37,370 bases of DNA, from positions 1-37,370 of the forward strand of contig JBHHZP010000014.1 in assembly GCA_046758085.1 (NCBI GenBank). Reading direction: 5' to 3'. The notes under the pieces are model-generated. The model was not told the origin of the DNA and searched no databases. It worked only from the letters and a program-made list of their open reading frames with translations. Shown in pieces: positions 8,030-16,022 of the stretch; position 1 is the first letter of the stretch; the number at the start of each line of letters is the position of its first letter. The translations under genes were made by a program, and so were the position numbers. This DNA is from VRUB01 sp046758085 (lineage in GTDB: Bacteria > Pseudomonadota > Gammaproteobacteria > Acidiferrobacterales > SPGG2).

Positions 8030-9274
8030 GTGAAGACACTAATCTTTATCGTTTTGGTGCTGCTGGTCTCTGTACTCGTAACCCTGTTTGCAATCGAAGA
8101 TCCCGGCTACGTCCTCGTCACGCGCGCACCGTGGAGTATCGAGATGCCACTGACGCTGTTCTTGCTGATGCTCGCCGGGGGTTTTGTGGCATTACATGTC
8201 TTGTGGCGGCTATTTCGACGACTATGGGGCATCCCGCACGATGTCACGCGATGGCGCCTAAACCGTAATACCAGGAAAGCGCGCCTGGCACTGACGCAGG
8301 GGCTGGCGCGGCTGGCCGAAGGCAACTGGGCGAAGGCGCAAGCACAGCTCGTGTCCGGGTTGCCGCACAGCGAAAGCCCGCTGCTTAATTACCTCGGTGC
8401 GGCCTGCGCGAGCCAGGCCATGGGCGACACCGAGAAACGCGACGAGTATATCTCTCGCGCCCAGGAGGCCGCTCCCGGTAACAGCTTTGCCATCACCATG
8501 ACGCAGGCACACCTTTACGCCTGGACTGAGCAATACGAGCAGGCGCTGGCGGCGCTTTCGGAGCTCAGATCACGGGAACCAAAAAACCCGCATATCCTAA
8601 GACTGCTGCTAAAAACCTATCTCGCCCTGCATGAGTGGAAAAGCCTGACCGAGCTGATACCGCAGTTACGCAGGCAAAAGGTGCTGAGCCCGGAGGCGAT
8701 TGATGCACTGGAGTTGCAGGCGCAGCGCGAGATGCTGACGCAATCGCTTCCATCGGGCTCACGGGAAGCACTGCCGCGGGCGTGGCAGGCTGTACCTAAA
8801 GCGCTGCGGCGCGACCCCCGCCTCGTTGCCTTGTACGCCGGCCAACTAATCAAACAAAACCAGATGAACCATGCCGAATCATTGCTGCGCGAGGCGATCA
8901 ACCGGGAATGGAACGATGAGCTGATCGAGCTGTACGGCCGCGTGCGCAGTGATGACGTTTCCCGCCAACTCGAGGTTGCCGAGCGCTGGCTCGAGAGCCA
9001 ACCGGACAACGCTAGCCTGTTGCTGACCGTGGGCCGGCTGTCGCTCTACAATGAGCTGTGGGGTAAGGCGCGCAGCTATCTCGAGACATCCGTCAAACGT
9101 CGCCCAATGCTGCAGGCCTACCGCGAGCTCGCGGTGCTTATGGAGCGCCTGGGCGAATCGGACCACGCACTGGATTACTACCGCCGGGGCCTCGAGACTC
9201 TCGTGACCGAGCCGCCGGCCTTGCCCGCAACGACCTCGACCAAGCTGGCACCTCGCCAAAAGGCGGCGGGTTAG
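8030..9274 (+). CDS. hemY: HemY-like TPR membrane protein of the heme operon
   Basis: A 414-residue HemY-type protein (HemY_N, PF07219), unrelated to the protoporphyrinogen oxidase also called HemY. Two hydrophobic segments (about 4-22 and 41-62) are followed by the family motif RWRLNRNTRKARLALTQGLARLAEGNW and a helical TPR region (about 90-400). Its exact role in tetrapyrrole synthesis is not settled; a scaffold for heme enzymes has been proposed for the family. The start is GTG 8030, 14 bases after the hemX stop, reading MKTLIFIVLVLLVSVLV. It is the last gene of the run; no terminator is visible before the repeat-rich region that follows. Confidence 0.92.
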   Translation: MKTLIFIVLVLLVSVLVTLFAIEDPGYVLVTRAPWSIEMPLTLFLLMLAGGFVALHVLWRLFRRLWGIPHDVTRWRLNRNTRKARLALTQGLARLAEGNWAKAQAQLVSGLPHSESPLLNYLGAACASQAMGDTEKRDEYISRAQEAAPGNSFAITMTQAHLYAWTEQYEQALAALSELRSREPKNPHILRLLLKTYLALHEWKSLTELIPQLRRQKVLSPEAIDALELQAQREMLTQSLPSGSREALPRAWQAVPKALRRDPRLVALYAGQLIKQNQMNHAESLLREAINREWNDELIELYGRVRSDDVSRQLEVAERWLESQPDNASLLLTVGRLSLYNELWGKARSYLETSVKRRPMLQAYRELAVLMERLGESDHALDYYRRGLETLVTEPPALPATTSTKLAPRQKAAG

Positions 9275-9635
9275 CCCGGAAATTGCATGAACTCACACCA
9301 GTGAGCGCAAAGATCACCGAGAAAACAAACAACCAGACACTGGCGGGTGACACCCGGGCGGGGGATCAAAGCTGTGAGCGCGTATGGGCTTTGATTCCAA
9401 GATCAAAAACTGTTTGAAATCAAAACCCTCTGCGTTCTTCGCGGTGAGCTCTTGCAATTTGCAAGCTAACCGTTTCCTCGCGGATCGGGCAGGGCGTTTA
9501 GGAAAAACGTTAAAGCCGTTCTTTGCGTCTTAGCGTCTTTCCATCGTTAGGTCCGCAAACGGTACATCCCTGTACCGCTCCTGCGTTGGAAGTTTTATTG
9601 CGAGAGTCTCTGCGCGCTCCGCGGTGACATTCGAG
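9275..9635. repeat. Non-coding region with short GCG-rich intergenic repeats
   Basis: No gene is visible in these 361 bases between hemY and the convergent reductase gene. Three related units recur: CTCTGCGTTCTTCGCGGTGAG near 9429-9449, TTCTTTGCGTCTTAGCGTC near 9518-9537, and GTCTCTGCGCGCTCCGCGGTGAC near 9606-9628. They share a CTCTGCG-n-GCGGTGA pattern that I have met as dispersed intergenic repeats in environmental bacterial genomes. A(T)CAAAA-rich stretches also recur around 9392-9426. The copies are imperfect, so this looks like decayed repeat sequence rather than a gene or a regulatory site. Confidence 0.5.
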
Positions 9636-10646
9636 TCAGTGGTTGAACTCGAAGGAATCGAAATGGAAATGCTCCTCCGGCAGTCCATACTCGCGGAACG
9701 CGGCTTGCCCGGCCTCGATCATAGGCGGCGGCCCGCTGGCATAGACCTCGTAGCCGCTGAGATCTGGGTAATGCCGCACGACGGTCTCGTGCACCCAACC
9801 GGTAGCCCCCTCCCAGGCGTTCCCCGGCTCGACTTCCGACAGCACGGGGGTATAGCGGAAATGGCTATGCTTCCGCGCCCACGACCGTGCGCGCTCGTGC
9901 AGGTACAGGTCGGGCTCTCGCCGTGCGCCCCAGAACAGGTGCATCGGCCGATCGTCACCCTTCGCAAAGGCGTGTTCGAGGATACTTTTGACCGGCGCCA
10001 AGCCCGTACCCCCGGCCATGAGCACGATCGGCCGATCCGACTCCTCACGTAGAAAGAACGTCCCGTAGGGTCCCTGAAAACGCAACAGATCTCTTTCTTT
10101 CATGCGAACGAACACATGGTCAGTGAAATGGCCGTCGGGCACGTGGCGAATATGGAGCTGCAAGAACTCGTCATCGTGGGGTGGATTGGCAAGAGAGAAA
10201 CTGCGGCGTTGCCCGTCGCGCAACAGAATGTCGATATACTGGCCGGCGAGAAACTGCAAGCGCTCCGACTTTGGCAGCTTGAGGTCGAGCGCCATGACGT
10301 CGTGCGCCAACTTCTGCATGCGCATAACGCGAACAGGCAGTGTCTTGATCGCGATACCCGCCGCGGCGGCGACTTCGTGCACCTCGACAATCAGGTCTTC
10401 GCGCGGCACCGCCTGGCAAAACAGCGCCTTGCCTGCCGCCTTTTCCTCCGGCGACAACGCCTTGTCCTCGTACTCACCGTAATCAACGCTGCCGCTCAGA
10501 ATCTTGCCCTTGCACGCCCCACAGGCACCGTTGCGACAACTGTAAGGCAAAGCAAGCCCTTGCCGTAGTGCGGCCACCAGCACCGGCTCGCCATCTTCGG
10601 CAACGAACTCGTGACCGCTGGGTTCGATGTGTATGGTGAAACTCAT
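9636..10646 (-). CDS. Ferredoxin-NAD(P)H flavin reductase (CDP-6-deoxyglucose reductase type)
   Basis: A 336-residue electron-transfer flavoprotein. Residues 1-90 form a plant-type [2Fe-2S] ferredoxin domain with ligands C37, C42, C45 (CRNGACGACKG) and C77. Residues 100-200 are an FAD domain with RSFSLANPP. Residues 205-336 are an NAD(P)H-binding domain with VLMAGGTGLAPVKSILEH and a terminal HFDSFEF. This architecture is shared by CDP-6-deoxy-3,4-glucoseen reductases (AscD/DdhD) and the reductase subunits of phenol and methane monooxygenases. No oxygenase or deoxysugar gene lies nearby, so the partner is unknown and the family name is only a homology label. It is transcribed alone, convergent with hemY and divergent from the ABC operon. 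Confidence 0.88.
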   Translation of the reverse strand: MSFTIHIEPSGHEFVAEDGEPVLVAALRQGLALPYSCRNGACGACKGKILSGSVDYGEYEDKALSPEEKAAGKALFCQAVPREDLIVEVHEVAAAAGIAIKTLPVRVMRMQKLAHDVMALDLKLPKSERLQFLAGQYIDILLRDGQRRSFSLANPPHDDEFLQLHIRHVPDGHFTDHVFVRMKERDLLRFQGPYGTFFLREESDRPIVLMAGGTGLAPVKSILEHAFAKGDDRPMHLFWGARREPDLYLHERARSWARKHSHFRYTPVLSEVEPGNAWEGATGWVHETVVRHYPDLSGYEVYASGPPPMIEAGQAAFREYGLPEEHFHFDSFEFNH

Positions 10647-10852
10647 GAGCTAGGCATGCAGGAAATATTGTCGTCAGAATGGCTGATGTCGAGAAACTGC
10701 CATTGTAAACTCGCGTGCGCCGCCGTACACCCCCGCCAACTGCGGGTGCCACCCGGACCATGGCGTGAATTGCTGTAAACCGCGGGTGTCGCGTGAATAT
10801 GAGGCGCCTGCGGTGCGGGCAGCGATCGAATCCCATGTGCTCGCCGCGGCCA

Positions 10853-10881
10853 TTGACAAACCTGCGGCACCCGCCTTTAAT
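10853..10881 (+). promoter_or_regulatory. Sigma-70 promoter of the Gld-like ABC operon
   Basis: A consensus -35 (TTGACA, 10853-10858) is followed after exactly 17 bases by TTTAAT (10876-10881), five of six matches to the -10 consensus. Transcription would begin near 10888, about 40 bases before the ATPase start at 10927. It is one of the best promoters in the window. Confidence 0.7.
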
Positions 10882-10926
10882 TGCCCACCGTGTACGTAGC
10901 TCTCGCGCAAGTCAACCGTCCCCTTC

Positions 10927-11880
10927 ATGGCTAGTGAGACGCTCGTAGAAGTAAGGGGCCTTTCCCGTTTCTACGGCGACGTCCAGGCAATCAATAACAT
11001 CAGCTTTGATATCTGCCAGGGGGATGTGCTCGGGTTCCTCGGCCCCAACGGTGCCGGCAAGACCACCACTATGCAGGTCATCAGCGGCAACCTTGCCCCG
11101 AGCGAGGGTAGCGTCACCATCGCCGGCCACGACCTGTTGGAGGAACCGCGAGCCGCCAAGGCCGCGATCGGTTACTTGCCCGAGCAATCGCCAATCTATC
11201 GTGAGCTCACGGTGGATGAGTACCTCAATTACTGCGCGGCGCTGAATCGTATTCCACGCACACAGCGCAAGGCCGCGCGCGAGACGGCAAAGGAGAAATG
11301 CGGGTTGCATGGCGTTGGCAGACGGCTGATCGGCAACCTCTCCAAGGGCTACCGGCAGCGCGTGGGGCTTGCACAGGCCATTATTCATTTACCGCCTGTG
11401 GTAATTCTGGACGAGCCCACGATCGGGCTCGATCCGATTCAGATTCGCGAGATACGCCACTTGATTCGCGAGCTCGGCAAGAATCACAGCGTCATCCTTT
11501 CCAGCCATATCCTGCCCGAAGTGCAGGCCAGCTGTAATCGGGTGCAGATCATCAACCAGGGGTCGCTCGTGCTTAATGACAGCATTGATGGCTTGTCGCG
11601 CCACATGAAATCAACATCGCTGTTCGTGGCGTTCCGCCAGCCACCGGAGCTGGCGTTGCTCGAGCAGCTCAAGGGTGTCGAGGCGGCGCGCCACAACGGC
11701 GAGAATCGCGTCCAGATCGTGCACGAACTCGAGGCGGATCCGACCGAGGAGATCATCAAGCTCGCTGCCGAAAAGCGATGGGGCCTTTATGAAATAAAGC
11801 CGCAGACTGTCTCGCTGGAGGAGATCTTCGTCGAGCTCACCACCGAGGAGCCTCCGCCGCCCGAGGAGACCGGGGCTTGA
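10927..11880 (+). CDS. ABC transporter ATP-binding protein (GldA-like)
   Basis: A 317-residue cytosolic ATPase with a complete nucleotide-binding domain: Walker A GPNGAGKTTT (39-48), Q-loop region YLPEQSPIYRELTVDEYL, signature LSKGYRQRVGLAQAI, Walker B VVILDEPTIGLDP and the switch histidine in LSSHIL. A C-terminal extension of about 90 residues ends in a Glu/Pro-rich tail. The next gene overlaps by 4 bases (TTGA) and encodes its permease; a GldG-like protein and a DUF4340 protein follow. This set resembles the GldAFG export system linked to gliding in Bacteroidetes, but such operons are common in non-gliding proteobacteria and their substrate is unknown. Confidence 0.93.
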   Translation: MASETLVEVRGLSRFYGDVQAINNISFDICQGDVLGFLGPNGAGKTTTMQVISGNLAPSEGSVTIAGHDLLEEPRAAKAAIGYLPEQSPIYRELTVDEYLNYCAALNRIPRTQRKAARETAKEKCGLHGVGRRLIGNLSKGYRQRVGLAQAIIHLPPVVILDEPTIGLDPIQIREIRHLIRELGKNHSVILSSHILPEVQASCNRVQIINQGSLVLNDSIDGLSRHMKSTSLFVAFRQPPELALLEQLKGVEAARHNGENRVQIVHELEADPTEEIIKLAAEKRWGLYEIKPQTVSLEEIFVELTTEEPPPPEETGA

Positions 11881-12629
11881 TAGCGACTATCGCCATGCGC
11901 GAGCTCCGGGGGATGTTTCTCTCGCCGCTGGCATGGGCCATATTCGTGGTCGTGCAGCTCATCCTCGCATTCATGTTTCTCAGTAACATCGAGCAGTACC
12001 TGATCTTGCAGCCGCAACTGCTCGCGATCGACAACGCGCCGGGCGTCACCGAGCTGATTGTCGGGCGATTGTTCGGCAACGCTGCCATCGTATTGTTGTT
12101 AGTCGTGCCGCTTTTGACCATGCGCCTGATCAGCGAAGAGCGGCGTAACCGCACCTTGAGCCTGCTGTTCAGTGCCCCGATCTCCATGACGGAAATCGTG
12201 CTTGGCAAGTATCTCGGTGCGCTGGCGTTTGTAGGGCTGTTATTGGCCTTGATCGCACTGATGCCGTTGTCGTTGTTTACAGTCGCGAGCCTCGATGTGG
12301 GCATTCTCTTGTCCAGCTTGTTGGGGCTTGGCCTGCTGCTGGCTGGATTCGTCGCCGTCGGGTTGTTCATGTCAACGCTTACACAGTACCCGGCGGTTGC
12401 GTCAGTCAGCACGTTTGGGGTGTTGCTGCTGTTCTGGTTGCTTGATTGGTCCAGTGCCGGTAGCGCCGAGAAAGGAAACGTGCTCGCCTATTTGTCCTCC
12501 TTGAGCCATTACGAGCCGTTTCTGCGTGGGATCTTCGACAGCGCCGATGCCGTGTACCACCTGTTGTTCATCGCGACGTTTCTGCTGCTAAGCATACACC
12601 GCCTCGATGTGGATCGACGCAGGGGCTGA
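11877..12629 (+). CDS. ABC-2 type permease (GldF-like)
   Basis: A 250-residue integral membrane protein with six predicted spans (about 18-40, 58-80, 105-130, 135-165, 170-190 and 223-243), matching ABC-2 permeases. The motif RLISEERRNRTLSLLFSAPISMTEIVLGKYLGAL between the second and third spans is typical of the GldF group. The start is either TTG 11877, which overlaps the ATPase stop by 4 bases, or ATG 11895, six codons later; coupling favours the first. It should form the membrane channel with the preceding ATPase. Confidence 0.9.
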   Translation: MIATIAMRELRGMFLSPLAWAIFVVVQLILAFMFLSNIEQYLILQPQLLAIDNAPGVTELIVGRLFGNAAIVLLLVVPLLTMRLISEERRNRTLSLLFSAPISMTEIVLGKYLGALAFVGLLLALIALMPLSLFTVASLDVGILLSSLLGLGLLLAGFVAVGLFMSTLTQYPAVASVSTFGVLLLFWLLDWSSAGSAEKGNVLAYLSSLSHYEPFLRGIFDSADAVYHLLFIATFLLLSIHRLDVDRRRG

Positions 12630-12631
12630 AA

Positions 12632-13972
12632 ATGCGCAAGCTGCTGTCATCCAAAACGCACCTACGCCTGATTAGTGTCGTATTTGTGCTGTTGCTGTTG
12701 GTGGCGGTGGGGCTCTTGCAATGGCTCAGCCTCGAGTATGACATGCGCTTCGACTGGACACAGAACTCAAGGAACTCGTTATCCGAAGTGAGCGTCATCG
12801 CCATAGAGCGTTTGCAGGGACCCGTTAAGGTCACCGCCTTCGCCACGCAACGCAGGCAATTGCGCGAAGCGATCCGGGAGCTGTTTACACGCTACCGGCG
12901 CCACAAACCCGACATCGAGCTCGAGTTCGTCGATCCCGATAGCGAGCCGCAAAGAGCGCGGCAGGCCGGCGTGCGTTTTGATGGCGAGGTTGTATTGTCG
13001 TACGGCAACGCGAGAGAGACCCTCGCCCGGCTGGACGAACAAACCATCACCAACGCACTCATACGCCTTGGCCATCGTGGCGAGCGCTGGCTCGTGTTCC
13101 TTGCAGGCCACGGCGAGCGCAGCCCCGATCGACGCGCGAATTTTGATCTGTCCCTATGGTCTGCGCAGCTGCGAAAACGCGGGTTTAGAACCCGTGAGCT
13201 TAACCTCGCCGAGCACCCGCAGATCCCGCGCAACACGGCCGCGCTTGTGATAGCGGGGCCACGCGTCGACCTGCTGCCGGGCGAAGTCAAGATCATCGAG
13301 CAATACATCGACAGCGGCGGCAACCTGCTGTGGCTGGCTGACCCGGGGTCCTTACACGGTCTCGAACCCCTCGCCGAGATGCTGGGTATCGAGTTCCAGC
13401 CGGGAGTCATTGTCGACCCGGGATCGGAGGCGATAACCGGTAATGCGACTGTTGTCGTTGTCACGCGTTACGGTACGCACGCGATCGTGCGTAACTTCGG
13501 TAACGCGACCTTGTTTCCCGATGCCGTCGCAATCAGCTTGCTGGAGGCGGAGGGCTGGAACGCAGCGGTGTTGTTCGACACGCGAACCTCGGCATGGTCC
13601 GAGACCAGCGCACTGTCTGGTGCTGCCCGCATGGACAAGGGCGAAGATATTATCGGCCCGCTCAATCTCGCAGTGGTGCTGACACGCCTACGCGGCGACA
13701 GTGAGCAGCGTGTGATCGTTGTCGGGGACGGCGACTTTTTGTCGAACACCTTTCTCGGCAATGGCGTCAATCTCGAGCTCGGTATGAGCGTCGCCAACTG
13801 GGTCAGTCAGGACGACGACTATGTGAACATACCGGTGAGAGTCAACCCAGACCGCAGCATTCTGTTGACGCATACCTCGCGTGTGTTCATCGGTGCGGGA
13901 TTCTTGTTCGTCCTGCCGCTGCTGCTCGCTGCCAGCGGTACGCTCATTTGGCTGCGCCGGCGCAGGCTCTGA
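12632..13972 (+). CDS. GldG-like ABC system auxiliary protein
   Basis: A 446-residue protein of the family ABC-type uncharacterised transport system (PF09822). It has an N-terminal membrane anchor (about 12-32), a large extracytoplasmic part containing SLEYDMRFDWTQNSRNSLS, FVDPDSEP and VFLAGHGERSP, and a C-terminal span (about 414-440) before a basic end. The DWT-NSLS start of the soluble domain is characteristic of GldG relatives. It begins two bases after the permease stop. It probably works at the membrane with the ATPase and permease; no biochemical role is known to me. Confidence 0.88.
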   Translation: MRKLLSSKTHLRLISVVFVLLLLVAVGLLQWLSLEYDMRFDWTQNSRNSLSEVSVIAIERLQGPVKVTAFATQRRQLREAIRELFTRYRRHKPDIELEFVDPDSEPQRARQAGVRFDGEVVLSYGNARETLARLDEQTITNALIRLGHRGERWLVFLAGHGERSPDRRANFDLSLWSAQLRKRGFRTRELNLAEHPQIPRNTAALVIAGPRVDLLPGEVKIIEQYIDSGGNLLWLADPGSLHGLEPLAEMLGIEFQPGVIVDPGSEAITGNATVVVVTRYGTHAIVRNFGNATLFPDAVAISLLEAEGWNAAVLFDTRTSAWSETSALSGAARMDKGEDIIGPLNLAVVLTRLRGDSEQRVIVVGDGDFLSNTFLGNGVNLELGMSVANWVSQDDDYVNIPVRVNPDRSILLTHTSRVFIGAGFLFVLPLLLAASGTLIWLRRRRL

Positions 13973-13991
13973 TTGCTGCGCCCTGAGGCCA

Positions 13992-14888
13992 ATGCGCAAT
14001 CGATGGCTGTTGAACCTGGGTCTGGTAGTGCTGGTGGGCGCGCTGGCGCTGCTTGCCGTATCCAAACGCCGGGTCGATAAAGAGCCGCCCGCCCCACCGC
14101 TGACGATGCTGGTGCCGGAACAGATCGAAAGCATACGAATAGAACGCCCCGACAACGAAAGGCTGGTGCTGCAGCGCCAAGGTGGAAACTGGCTCCTGAT
14201 CACACCGTTGCAGGCACGCGCGAATCCATTCCGGGTGGAATCGCTGCTGCGCCTCGCCACCGCGCCCAGCGAGTTACGGCTGCGCGCCGACCCCGATGCT
14301 CTCAACAAGTACGGGCTCGATAGACCCAAGGCAAGTGTGTGGTTCGGGCATGCGGAAATCCAGGCGGGCCGGCAACACCCCTTCAAGAACGCCCGTTATG
14401 TGCGTTACGGTGAGACCATACACCTCATTCCAACGCAGTACTTCACGCCCGGAACTTATAGCTACGTCAATTTCATCAGCCCGCGGCTGTTCGCCAGGGA
14501 CCGCGCAGCGGTTGCCTTCGAGTTACCGCAACTATCGTTACGCCGTATCGATCGGACGTGGGTGGTACAACCGCAGCACGGAAACCTCACCGCCGAGCGC
14601 ATTAACGAGTTCGTTGACCGGTGGCGCCGGGCGCAGGCCTTGTACGTCGAGCGCTATACCGGCAAACCGGTACAAGCACGCATCCGTATCGCATTTCAGG
14701 CTGATTCTGGGAACGCGAAGGCGGGAGCAAACGTGCTGGAGCTCGGCATTCTAAGCTACAAGCCCGAGCTCGTCTTGTATCGTCAGGACGAAGGCCTTGA
14801 ATATCACTTCACTGAGGACACGGGTAAAAAGTTGCTGCGTATCACTGCTGACGCTGAGGAGGCCGCCGGCAAATCTAGTAGCAAGTAA
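13992..14888 (+). CDS. DUF4340 domain protein of the Gld-like operon
   Basis: A 298-residue protein starting at ATG 13992 with a single N-terminal membrane segment (about 5-25) and an extracytoplasmic DUF4340 region. DUF4340 proteins usually lie directly after GldG-like genes, as here. The frame is open further upstream inside the GldG-like gene, but MRNRWLLNLGLVVLVGAL is a natural start. The last codons, SSSK and the stop, lie inside the left arm of a 17-bp inverted repeat, so a repeat insertion seems to have supplied the C-terminus. Function unknown; location suggests a periplasm-facing accessory of the exporter. Confidence 0.85.
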   Translation: MRNRWLLNLGLVVLVGALALLAVSKRRVDKEPPAPPLTMLVPEQIESIRIERPDNERLVLQRQGGNWLLITPLQARANPFRVESLLRLATAPSELRLRADPDALNKYGLDRPKASVWFGHAEIQAGRQHPFKNARYVRYGETIHLIPTQYFTPGTYSYVNFISPRLFARDRAAVAFELPQLSLRRIDRTWVVQPQHGNLTAERINEFVDRWRRAQALYVERYTGKPVQARIRIAFQADSGNAKAGANVLELGILSYKPELVLYRQDEGLEYHFTEDTGKKLLRITADAEEAAGKSSSK

Positions 14889-14948
14889 GCGCTCGGAAGT
14901 AGCAGAGGTTTTCCTTGCTACTTGCAACTTGTTACTTGCTACTAGATT
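14872..14948. repeat. Nested palindromic repeat starting at the DUF4340 stop codon
   Basis: The outer arms AATCTAGTAGCAAGTAA (14872-14888) and TTACTTGCTACTAGATT (14932-14948) are a perfect 17-bp inverted repeat. A second inner pair, AAGTAGCA and TGCTACTT, lies between them. The stop TAA is the last three bases of the left arm. The segment CTTGTTACTTGCTACT (14928-14943) occurs again, identically, at 22940-22955 after ftsY. There is no T-run, so a plain terminator is less likely than a REP-like dispersed element. Confidence 0.75.
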
Positions 14949-14965
14949 CGCCACTTGCTTAAGTC

Positions 14966-15781
14966 ATGCCCGAGTTGCCCGAAGTTGAAACCACCCGGCG
15001 CGGCATCGCGCCGCACCTGATCGGGCAGACCGTCCGCGCCGTGCACGTGCGCCAGCCGCAACTGCGCTGGCCGGTGCCAGAGGCACTGCGCCGGGAGCTG
15101 CCCGGCCATGTGATCGAGGATGTCGGCCGGCGCGGGAAGTATCTGCTGCTGCATACCGCCGGCGGTACCGTGCTCGTGCATCTGGGCATGTCGGGCAGCC
15201 TGCGAATCGTGCCCTGCGACGCGCCGGTAGGGAAGTACGATCACGTGGAGCTGGTGCTGGCCAACGGAGAATGTCTGCGCCTGCGCGACCCGCGGCGCTT
15301 CGGTGCGGTGTTGTGGACGCGTGCGGATATCGCCGGCCACAAGCTGTTGACGAACATGGGCATCGACCCGTTGGAAACCGGTTTTAGAGGCGACTATCTG
15401 TTTCGCGCATCCCGTGGCCGCACCCGCGCGATCAGGGATTTTCTGATCGACAGCCATATCGTCGCCGGAATCGGCAACATCTACGCCAATGAGGCGCTGT
15501 TTGCAGCCGGCATCCATCCCAAGCGCGCCGCCGGACGCATCAGTCGCAAGCGCTACCAGCGGCTCGCGTGCGCCATTCGGGCAACGCTCAAGCGTGCCAT
15601 CGCCGCCGGCGGCACCACCCTGCGCGATTTCCGCAACGCCCGCGGCGAGCCCGGTTACTTCCAGCTCCACGCCCGGGTCTACGCCCGCGAGGGCGCGCCG
15701 TGCCCGCGCTGTGCGCGTCCCATCCGCGCCGCCGCGCTCGGTGGACGGCGGGTATTTTACTGCAGTTACTGCCAATTGTAA
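14966..15781 (+). CDS. mutM: Formamidopyrimidine-DNA glycosylase
   Basis: MutM (Fpg) removes 8-oxoguanine and formamidopyrimidines from DNA and cuts the abasic strand. The 271-residue protein begins MPELPEVETTRRGI with the catalytic Pro2 and Glu3. It has the conserved Lys58 (RRGKYLLL), the VHLGMSGSLR strand, the helix-two-turn-helix FLIDSHIVAGIGNIYANEALF, and the C-terminal zinc finger with C246, C249, C266 and C269. Length and all key residues are intact. It starts 17 bases after the palindromic repeat. Confidence 0.97.
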   Translation: MPELPEVETTRRGIAPHLIGQTVRAVHVRQPQLRWPVPEALRRELPGHVIEDVGRRGKYLLLHTAGGTVLVHLGMSGSLRIVPCDAPVGKYDHVELVLANGECLRLRDPRRFGAVLWTRADIAGHKLLTNMGIDPLETGFRGDYLFRASRGRTRAIRDFLIDSHIVAGIGNIYANEALFAAGIHPKRAAGRISRKRYQRLACAIRATLKRAIAAGGTTLRDFRNARGEPGYFQLHARVYAREGAPCPRCARPIRAAALGGRRVFYCSYCQL

Positions 15782-15822
15782 GCGGTAGTTAATGTGAGAT
15801 GGAATTTTTCCATTTCAACTGT

Positions 15823-15851
15823 TTGATTATCTTGGATTTACTTTTTATGCT
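15823..15851 (+). promoter_or_regulatory. Putative sigma-70 promoter of the dynamin-like gene
   Basis: TTGATT (15823-15828) and TATGCT (15846-15851) are 17 bases apart, each matching four of six consensus positions, in an AT-rich patch that stands out from its surroundings. A short hairpin (ATGGAA/TTCCAT near 15799-15814) just upstream may mark the end of mutM transcription. The predicted leader is about 165 bases and includes a GC-rich inverted stretch near 15880-15905. Confidence 0.5.
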
Positions 15852-16022
15852 AAAGTTTAAACACTGTGACCCATGTATCCCGCCCGAAGCGGCCGGCGGT
15901 CGGGCATAATCCGCCGGTTGTCCTACTAATGCTCTACTTTTTCAGGTTTTTCGGCTAGAAAATCAGTTATCCGCGCCAATTAAGTAAAATCGATCTGCCA
16001 ACAAGCTCGGGGTGCACAACAC

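Noticed and set aside
9138..9353. Small minus-strand open frame at the hemY 3' end running into the repeat region
   Set aside because: The Pro/Arg-rich translation has no family features, and most of it is opposite hemY codons.
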